Made by a program: the position numbers and the translations under genes. The notes under the pieces are model-generated. The model searched no databases. It was not told the DNA's origin and saw nothing but the letters and a program-made list of their open reading frames with translations. A DNA stretch of 64,000 bases from Verrucosispora sp. NA02020 (lineage in GTDB: Bacteria > Actinomycetota > Actinomycetes > Mycobacteriales > Micromonosporaceae). Shown piece after piece: positions 62,829-64,000 of this stretch (position 1 is its first letter; each line of letters opens with the position of its first letter). The stretch spans positions 1,736,001 to 1,800,000 of the forward strand of contig NZ_CP054923.1 of assembly GCF_013364215.1 (NCBI RefSeq), given 5' to 3'.

Positions 62829-64000
62829 GTGTTTGACACCTTGAGTGACCGCCTCTCCGGGATCTTCACCAAGCTCCGGGGCAAGGGACGCCTCACCGAC
62901 GCCGACATCGACGCCACCGCACGCGAGATCCGTCTCGCGATGCTGGAGGCCGACGTCGCCCTGCCGGTGGTCAAGGGCTTCATCGCGAACATCAAGGAGC
63001 GGGCCCGGGGGGCGGAGGTCTCCCAGGCGCTCAACCCGGCGCAGCAGATCATCAAGATCGTCAACGAGGAACTGGTCGCGGTCCTCGGTGGTGAGGGGCG
63101 TCGGCTCCAGTTCGCCAAGCAGCCGCCGACGGTGATCATGCTCGCCGGCCTCCAGGGCTCCGGTAAGACCACCCTCGCCGGCAAGCTGGCCCGCTGGCTG
63201 CGGACCCAGGGGCACCAGCCGCTGCTGGTCGCCGCCGACCTCCAGCGCCCCAACGCCGTCGGGCAGCTCCAGGTGCTCGGTGGCCGGGCCGGTGTCGAGG
63301 TGTACGCCCCGGAGCCCGGCAACGGCGTCGGTGACCCGGTGCAGGTGGCGAAGGCCTCCATCGAGCACGCCCGGCGGTCGGCGCGGGACGTGGTGATCGT
63401 CGACACCGCCGGTCGGCTCGGTATCGACGCGGAGATGATGCAGCAGGCCGCGAACATCCGGGACGCGGTCGAGCCGGACGAGGTCATCTTCGTCATCGAC
63501 GCGATGGTCGGTCAGGACGCGGTGCGGACCGCCGAGGCGTTCCGCGACGGCGTCGGCATCACCGGCGTGGTGCTGTCCAAGCTCGACGGCGACGCGCGCG
63601 GCGGTGCCGCGCTGTCGGTCCGCGAGGTGACCGGGCAGCCGATCCTCTTCGCCTCCACCGGCGAGAAGCTGGAGGACTTCGACGTCTTCCACCCCGACCG
63701 GATGGCCAGCCGGATCCTCGGCATGGGCGACGTCCTCACTCTGATCGAGCAGGCCGAGGCGGCCTTCGACACCGATCAGAAGGAGAAGATGACCGCCAAG
63801 CTGATGGGCGGTGAGCAGTTCACCCTGGAGGACTTCCTCGACCAGCTCATCGCGGTACGCCGGATGGGGCCGATCGCCAACGTGCTGGCCATGATGCCGG
63901 GCATGGGGCAGGTCAAGGACCAGCTCGCCGAGCTGGACGACAAGCACTTCGACCGGATCACCGCGATCATCCGCTCGATGACCCCGGCCGAGCGCACCAA
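62829..64000 (+). CDS. ffh: Signal recognition particle protein Ffh, 3' end outside window
   Basis: 390 codons visible; the gene continues past the right edge. FDTLSDRLSGIFTKLRGKG is the Ffh N domain start; GLQGSGKTTLAGKLA near 114, the DLQRPNAV loop, DTAGRLGID, SKLDGDARGG and the start of the methionine-rich M domain (MMPGMGQVKDQL) follow. It binds signal sequences and docks at FtsY. The GTG at 62829 fits the family N-terminus; only a weak GGGA precedes it. Confidence 0.96.
   Translation, partial: MFDTLSDRLSGIFTKLRGKGRLTDADIDATAREIRLAMLEADVALPVVKGFIANIKERARGAEVSQALNPAQQIIKIVNEELVAVLGGEGRRLQFAKQPPTVIMLAGLQGSGKTTLAGKLARWLRTQGHQPLLVAADLQRPNAVGQLQVLGGRAGVEVYAPEPGNGVGDPVQVAKASIEHARRSARDVVIVDTAGRLGIDAEMMQQAANIRDAVEPDEVIFVIDAMVGQDAVRTAEAFRDGVGITGVVLSKLDGDARGGAALSVREVTGQPILFASTGEKLEDFDVFHPDRMASRILGMGDVLTLIEQAEAAFDTDQKEKMTAKLMGGEQFTLEDFLDQLIAVRRMGPIANVLAMMPGMGQVKDQLAELDDKHFDRITAIIRSMTPAERT

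Overview
The window is a contiguous piece of a high-GC (about 73%) actinobacterial chromosome. Gene order, frequent GTG starts, actinobacteria-only genes (sepIVA-like, Scr1-type regulator plus DUF397, alanine/lysine-tailed HU) and a palindromic repeat family point to Micromonospora or a close relative in the Micromonosporaceae. That placement is inference from gene content and order, not from a search.
Layout. 1-8.6 kb is accessory: an edge-truncated membrane endonuclease/exonuclease/phosphatase (EEP) protein, a secreted protein of unknown function, a MoxR / DUF58 / VWA / PDZ-less HtrA-type protease cluster, arfB, and two conserved unknowns. 8.8-14.3 kb holds a fumarylacetoacetate-hydrolase gene, tRNA-Gln and two identical tRNA-Glu genes, then divergent ndgR and leuCD, then the HU gene. 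14.4-24.5 kb carries a second EEP membrane protein, mutT1, ppk1, a small cold-shock-like protein, fbiD, plsC, gpsA, a Cys/Met PLP enzyme and a HemK-like methyltransferase. 24.5-31.7 kb contains a ROK kinase, small membrane and regulatory proteins, ddlA, DUF3515, an Lrp-type domain protein, thiL and an acetyltransferase. At 31.76-34.74 kb two identical 1493-bp IS4-family elements lie head to tail with no spacer, inside the loop of a palindromic repeat. 34.9-46.8 kb is the conserved block rpmB, DAK2-domain protein, recG, a sortase-signal surface protein, rsmD, coaD, sepIVA-like, DUF177, rpmF, plsX, rnc, mutM. 46.9-49.3 kb has a GH114 lipoprotein and a CAP-domain protein. 49.7-64 kb is a small coiled-coil protein, smc, a HAD phosphatase, a PhoD-like phosphatase, ftsY, an APH-type phosphotransferase, amt-glnB-glnD and the 5' part of ffh.
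How the genes work together. Much of the window is housekeeping: leucine synthesis (leuCD with its regulator), phospholipid synthesis (plsX, plsC, gpsA), nucleotide and genome upkeep (mutT1, mutM, recG, smc, HU), ribosome and RNA functions (rpmB, rpmF, rsmD, rnc, arfB), protein export (ftsY, ffh), cofactors (coaD, thiL, fbiD) and nitrogen control (amt, glnB, glnD). A double GlnR-type box stands upstream of amt.
Features that ordinary gene calls miss: (1) very short coupled ORFs whose stop codons overlap the start of mutT1, gpsA, thiL, rsmD and a small unknown gene; (2) many leaderless starts with a -10 hexamer exactly 6 nt from the start codon; (3) about 56-bp palindromes placed at gene 3' ends, two of which supply the stop codon; (4) the exact IS tandem dimer. 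No CRISPR array, rRNA, prophage or biosynthetic cluster is visible.
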